Shown: positions 31,071 through 34,082 of the stretch, in pieces
Layout of the letters: each line of letters starts with the position of its first letter
Position numbering within the stretch: position 1 is the first letter of the stretch
NCBI RefSeq assembly: GCF_014698795.1
Contig: NZ_JACJTR010000052.1
Span: 1 to 34,082, forward strand
DNA: 34,082 nucleotides
Origin: Nostoc sp. FACHB-892
GTDB taxonomy: Bacteria > Cyanobacteriota > Cyanobacteriia > Cyanobacteriales > Nostocaceae
Direction: 5' to 3'
Made by a program: the position numbers and the translations under genes
Notes under the pieces: generated by a model
What the model was told of the DNA's origin: nothing
Seen by the model: only the letters and a program-made list of their open reading frames with translations
The model's database searches: none

Positions 31071-31262
31071 AAGGCATACTGAACGGGACGCTCACTCAAT
31101 GGTTAAGTACAAAATCATCATTTGGAGCATCTTTTACTACTGATAGGTCAGTAGAAATGAAATCCGATAAATTTTATTAGCTCAGTGTCGGGTTACAGTC
31201 CGCTTGTACTAGGGTAAAGTCTAAATAAGCTTGGGTGGGCAAACAGCTTATCAATGTATCGG
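31071..31262 (-). pseudogene. Decayed copy of the rep 3' end and its flank
   Basis: The minus-strand frame ending TAA at 31177 reads ISCLPTQAYLDFTLVQADCN, then PTLS. It aligns with the rep C terminus ILRCLPTEVYSD...VTCNSTVTL. The downstream flank (31071-31176) is nearly the same as 33690-33812, including GAACGGGACGCTCACTCAAT. Only the last few dozen codons survive. It is a scar of recombination with a second rep-bearing plasmid. Confidence 0.75.
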
Positions 31263-31287
31263 ACAGGGAAACAGTGAGGAAAATGGT

Positions 31288-31617
31288 TCAGTCAGTTTTT
31301 GCATACCATTTGTGGGCGATTTGGGCTAACTGATCTAGAACAACGATGAGGTCTTGTGATTTTTCCGTTAAACCATAAGTAACTTGAGGCGGTATTGTTG
31401 GCTCATAAGTCCGATAAATGATTTCAGCCTCCTCAAGCATTCGCAATTTTTCAGTGAGAACTTTTGACGAAATACCCTCTATCTGACGTTTTAAAGCACC
31501 GAAGCGAGTAGGGCCATTATTACGCAAAATCCAAAGAATGTAGAACGTCCAAGTTCCACCAAGCAAGTTTAACAACGTACCCATTGGGCAACTTACAGAT
31601 TCTTTTAACTGAGTCAT
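31288..31617 (-). CDS. HxlR-family transcriptional regulator
   Basis: The 109-residue winged-helix protein has the HxlR/DUF24 signature: CPMGTLLNLLGGTWTFYILW, then RFGALKRQIEGISSKVLTEK and LRMLEEAEIIYRTYE, with the wing VTYGLTEKSQDL. The N-terminal Cys (C10) is the position used as a redox or electrophile sensor in family members such as YodB and HypR. These repressors usually control a neighbouring oxidoreductase, but none is present here. Two TACT/AGTA palindromes lie about 285-330 bp upstream. Confidence 0.9.
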   Translation of the reverse strand: MTQLKESVSCPMGTLLNLLGGTWTFYILWILRNNGPTRFGALKRQIEGISSKVLTEKLRMLEEAEIIYRTYEPTIPPQVTYGLTEKSQDLIVVLDQLAQIAHKWYAKTD

Positions 31618-32232
31618 AACAATTCAAAATTTACAGTTAGAGGGAGAACTAGTGCCTTCAAGTAGTGGAGTTGCTAAACATACCCTAGTAGTTCGCTTTC
31701 GTGACGAAAGCGGGGTACTGGGTTTGGGGGAAGGTGGGGCCCCCACGAAGTGGGGATAAGGGGCAGGGGGAAAGAGTTTAAATCCCTTAACCTTTCCCCT
31801 TTTCCCTTTCCCCAGTCCTCACGAGCGCATTTTTGGGTTGGCAGACTACTAGTGAAACTTGCAATAGCACCATGAGTTAGTTTCTTTAATGTGTCGCAGT
31901 TACTTTAAAGTACCTACTTTACATTTTTTATCAGTTACTTATAGTAACTATATAGGGTTTATATAGTTTCTACCTTACAGATTCACCTTGTATCTGTCGT
32001 TAAGAAACTAAAACCTACGGTTAAACAGACAATTTTTATTCTGATATGCCTCCCTTACCTTTTTGACAAATGTCCTATAGGCGAGGGTAGTCAGCACATT
32101 ATTCATCATTACTGAAAATAATCAAATTCAGTGAAATTCCGCAGCGATAGAAGGCGGGAGGAGTTTTGCTATGGGTTTGTTAGCACGCTCGTACATTGGT
32201 ATTGCTAATCACACAAACAGGAGTTATACATT
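31618..32232. promoter_or_regulatory. Intergenic region with candidate HxlR operators
   Basis: These 615 bases hold no gene. TACTTTAAAGTA (31901-31912) is a perfect palindrome, and AGTTACTTATAGTAACT (31933-31949) has seven-base arms around TAT. Both have the TACT...AGTA look of HxlR-family boxes. Between 31680 and 31830 there is a low-complexity GGGGA/CCCCTTTCCCC stretch and a GCTTTCG/CGAAAGC dyad, common filler in cyanobacterial genomes. A ribosome binding site (AGGAG) precedes the gene at 32233. Confidence 0.45.
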
Positions 32233-33324
32233 ATGGAATTGCTAAAAAGCTTGTCAATTACCATAGTCAGTGCAGCATTCATGGTTTTGACAACAGCAAC
32301 TCAAGCCAAATCTGTAACATTAACCTATGAGCGTAGTATTGGTAGCCCTGGATTTGAAAACGGAAATCTTTTTTTACCTCAAGGTATAGATGTACAACAA
32401 CAAACAGGCAATGTTTTTATTAGCGATTCTGCTAATAATCGTGTCTCAGTTTTTGATCAAAACGGTAATTTTGTAAAAACTATTGGCAGTTTTGGCAGTG
32501 GAGATGGACAGTTTAACCAAACAGCAGACCTAGCATTTGATAAGCTAACTGGAAACCTTTATGTTGGCGATGTTTATAACAGCGAAATGGATGTCTTCGA
32601 TGCTAATGGGAAATATCTTAAATCCTTTGGTAAATTCGGGCCACAAACTGATAGACCCTTCTTTGGCCCTGGTGGTATAGCCTTCGATGCGTCGGGTAAT
32701 TTATATGTTAACGACTATACAGCAGATACGATTCAGGTATTTGATCGAGACGGTAATGTGATCAGAACAATTGGTAGCTCTGGCACTGCATCAGGTCAGT
32801 TTTTAGGGCCATCAGGTTTATCGATATCGGAGAAATCAGGTAACATCTATGTTACCGATTTTTTAAATAACCGTATTCAAGTCCTCAACTCACAAGGCGA
32901 GCCTATCTTGGTGTTTGGTGAATTAGGCAGCGAACCAGGGCAGTTTAATTCACCTGTTGCCATTGAAGTGGACGATCAAGAGAATATTTATGTGGGTGAC
33001 GCTCTCAATAACCGTGTGCAGGTTTTTGATAAAAACGGTAATTACCTAACTTCTTTTGGTACAGCAGTTCCCAACGCTAACCCAGAACCTCTTCAACCAG
33101 GACAGCCTCAGCCAGAACCTGGACAGTTTAATTGGGCAGTTGGCGCACACTATGACAATGGCAAGCTTTATGTCAGTGATTTCTACAATAGTCGCGTTCA
33201 AGTATTAAACATTAGTCAACAAGTACCTGAACCTACATCACTGTTGGGTTTGGCTTTAGTGGGAATTGGAGCGGTGAGTGTTAAATGGAAACGTGAACGC
33301 CCTACTCAAAGCCAAGAAAGATAA
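32233..33324 (+). CDS. NHL-repeat beta-propeller protein with PEP-CTERM sorting signal
   Basis: The 363-residue protein has a signal peptide (cleavage likely after TTATQA), then about six NHL repeats such as GNVFISDSANNRVSVFDQNG, GNIYVTDFLNNRIQVLNSQG and NIYVGDALNNRVQVFDKNG, each led by a GQFxxPxG-type strand. It ends in VPEPTSLLGLALVGIGAVSV followed by KWKRER, a textbook PEP-CTERM signal: VPEP, a hydrophobic helix and a basic end. The product should be an extracellular or surface beta-propeller processed by an exosortase encoded elsewhere. PEP-CTERM proteins are often linked to exopolysaccharide production. A short proline/glutamine-rich linker interrupts the last repeats. Confidence 0.9.
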   Translation: MELLKSLSITIVSAAFMVLTTATQAKSVTLTYERSIGSPGFENGNLFLPQGIDVQQQTGNVFISDSANNRVSVFDQNGNFVKTIGSFGSGDGQFNQTADLAFDKLTGNLYVGDVYNSEMDVFDANGKYLKSFGKFGPQTDRPFFGPGGIAFDASGNLYVNDYTADTIQVFDRDGNVIRTIGSSGTASGQFLGPSGLSISEKSGNIYVTDFLNNRIQVLNSQGEPILVFGELGSEPGQFNSPVAIEVDDQENIYVGDALNNRVQVFDKNGNYLTSFGTAVPNANPEPLQPGQPQPEPGQFNWAVGAHYDNGKLYVSDFYNSRVQVLNISQQVPEPTSLLGLALVGIGAVSVKWKRERPTQSQER

Positions 33325-33340
33325 TTCTAAATTTATGAAA

Positions 33341-33379
33341 AATGGGGAGAAGTAATTATAATTAACTCCTTCCCCATTG
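33341..33379 (+). terminator. Probable hairpin terminator after the NHL gene
   Basis: AATGGGGAGAAGT and ACTCCTTCCCCATT pair imperfectly around an AT-rich loop, starting 16 bases after the stop codon. No long T run follows, so termination may be weak or work from both sides, since a small minus-strand remnant converges here. Confidence 0.5.
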
Positions 33380-33383
33380 CGTT

Positions 33384-33566
33384 TATGATTGTTGATTACT
33401 GACTTGTTTGGGCTGTGAACTTAAGCCGTCTAAAATATCTAAAACCTCTTGTTCAAAAGCGACTTGAGCGCGGTTGGTTTTACCACCAACATATAAGCGG
33501 TCGCCCTTGACGACTGCCTCACAACCTAAACTTGTAACCAAAGCTATAACCCTAATTCTTCCGTTT
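33384..33566 (-). pseudogene. Frameshifted small gene remnant
   Basis: The minus strand reads GRIRVIALVTSLGCEAVVKG, then DRLYVGGK in one frame, and NRAQVAFEQEVLDILDGLSS followed by QPKQVSNQQS in the next, ending TAA at 33384. The two parts join into one plausible protein if one base is added in the TTT run at about 33479-33481. There is no ATG, and a stop lies just upstream. It looks like a decayed cyanobacterial small hypothetical gene; the family is not known to me. Confidence 0.4.
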
Positions 33567-33689
33567 AAAAATTATTTGACTTTGCCTAAAAGGATATAAA
33601 CTAGGCAAGATTTAACGATTGCTAAAAGGTTTACTGTTTCTGATTTCCTTTATGCACTTATGCTGTACAGGGTTTGTGGACAGCGTGAC

Positions 33690-33925
33690 AAGGCATAGTG
33701 AACGGGACGCTCACTCAATGATTAAGTACAAAATCATGAAGCAGAGCATCTTTTATTACTGATAGCTCAGTAGAGATGTAAGCCGATAAATTTTATCAGG
33801 TCACTCTCGGGTTAGTTACGGCTTGAATTGGGGCAAAGTCTGAGTAAACTTCAGTGGGTAAGCAACGCAAGATAATCATCAGCAAGTCAGCCAAAACTTG
33901 GAAGTTGTCAAAATTAGAAACTCAA
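33690..33925 (-). pseudogene. Second decayed copy of the rep 3' end and its flank
   Basis: The minus strand reads VSNFDNFQVLADLLMIILRC, then LPTEVYSDFAPIQAVTNPRV and T, stopping near 33816. It aligns with the intact rep C terminus (VFNFCTPIVLAELLMVILRC, then LPTEVYSD). A stop replaces the residue before VSNF. The copy keeps more coding sequence than the one at 31.2 kb, and the shared flank continues down to 33690. Confidence 0.75.
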
Positions 33926-33988
33926 CAAAAAGAATTTTAGTCTTGTTTGGTTATCGGTGTATTGCAATCGCATCTTGGAGTTGATTTT

Positions 33989-34082
33989 ATGAAAAATTTG
34001 GCTGACATCAGGCTTTTGACGACTGTTTTATCTCTACAAGTAGCTTGTCTGCCAGTATTAGCGGTACCGTTGCCGGATCATG
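33989..34082 (+). CDS. Partial exported protein, cut by the window end
   Basis: ATG 33989 begins MKNLADIRLLTTVLSLQVAC, then LPVLAVPLPDH, and runs off the window. The hydrophobic core and VLA site look like a signal peptide. TGGAG lies about 10 bases upstream. Nothing more can be said. Confidence 0.45.
   Translation, partial: MKNLADIRLLTTVLSLQVACLPVLAVPLPDH

Noticed and set aside
1..34082. rRNA or tRNA genes
   Set aside because: I saw no rRNA-like conserved blocks and no convincing cloverleaf with GGTTCGAAT-type T arm. Absence by eye is not proof; a tRNA scan would settle it.

Overview
The window reads as a plasmid, or most of one, from a filamentous (Nostoc-like) cyanobacterium. The clues are repeated GCGATCGC (HIP1) octamers (for example near 441, 826, 2888, 4856, 5143, 6119, 14161, 24048 and 25463), a CyRepA1-type primase-helicase replication protein, a ParA/ParB pair of cyanobacterial type, a MobC plus MOBP-type relaxase pair, and many cyanobacterial small hypothetical genes. 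The two ends do not overlap, so circularity cannot be shown.

Layout. (1) 27-5315, minus strand: the large Rep gene, preceded by a hairpin that can bury its own Shine-Dalgarno, then a terminator and an upstream run of four small to medium genes led by a ribbon-helix-helix protein. (2) 5628-10845, plus strand: a compact run of eight genes with overlaps, with at least four predicted membrane proteins, ending in a two-TM P-loop ATPase with coupling-protein-like topology. I recognise none of the smaller ones. (3) 11007-15235: AT-rich cargo (a cupin and a 2-TM unknown) and a scrapyard of small mobile elements: an integrase remnant, a frameshifted four-helix-bundle (IVP/S23) gene flanked by inverted repeats, an intact catalytic-domain-only tyrosine recombinase, and a GNAT acetyltransferase. 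(4) 15487-18291: one uninterrupted frame that joins a TM0106-type RecB/Cas4-like nuclease and DEDD exonuclease to a complete IS66-like DDE transposase. This is the most unusual object in the window. (5) 18292-22128, minus strand: an orphan small acidic protein, a HigBA-type toxin-antitoxin pair, and an SNF2/RapA-type helicase with an uncharacterised partner. (6) 22345-24269: parA-parB, with parB carrying an in-frame tandem repeat that places three 20-bp palindromes 81 bp apart. (7) 24413-31019: a pentapeptide-repeat protein, an exported protein, a duplicated relaxase tail, inverted-repeat clusters, relaxase/mobC, an array of about 11 small dyad elements with mostly 29-bp spacing, and a divergent HTH gene. 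(8) 31071-34082: two decayed copies of the rep 3' end, an HxlR regulator, an NHL-repeat PEP-CTERM exoprotein and a partial exported protein.

How it fits together. Rep, ParAB, HigBA and MobC/relaxase supply replication, segregation, addiction and mobilisation. The ATPase-ended membrane cluster may belong to DNA transfer or to an unknown envelope machine. The rest is cargo and mobile-element debris. The triplicated rep 3' end, duplicated relaxase tail and integrase remnants show that the plasmid has grown by repeated recombination with relatives. All functional calls are from reading translated sequence and motifs by eye; no database search was run.
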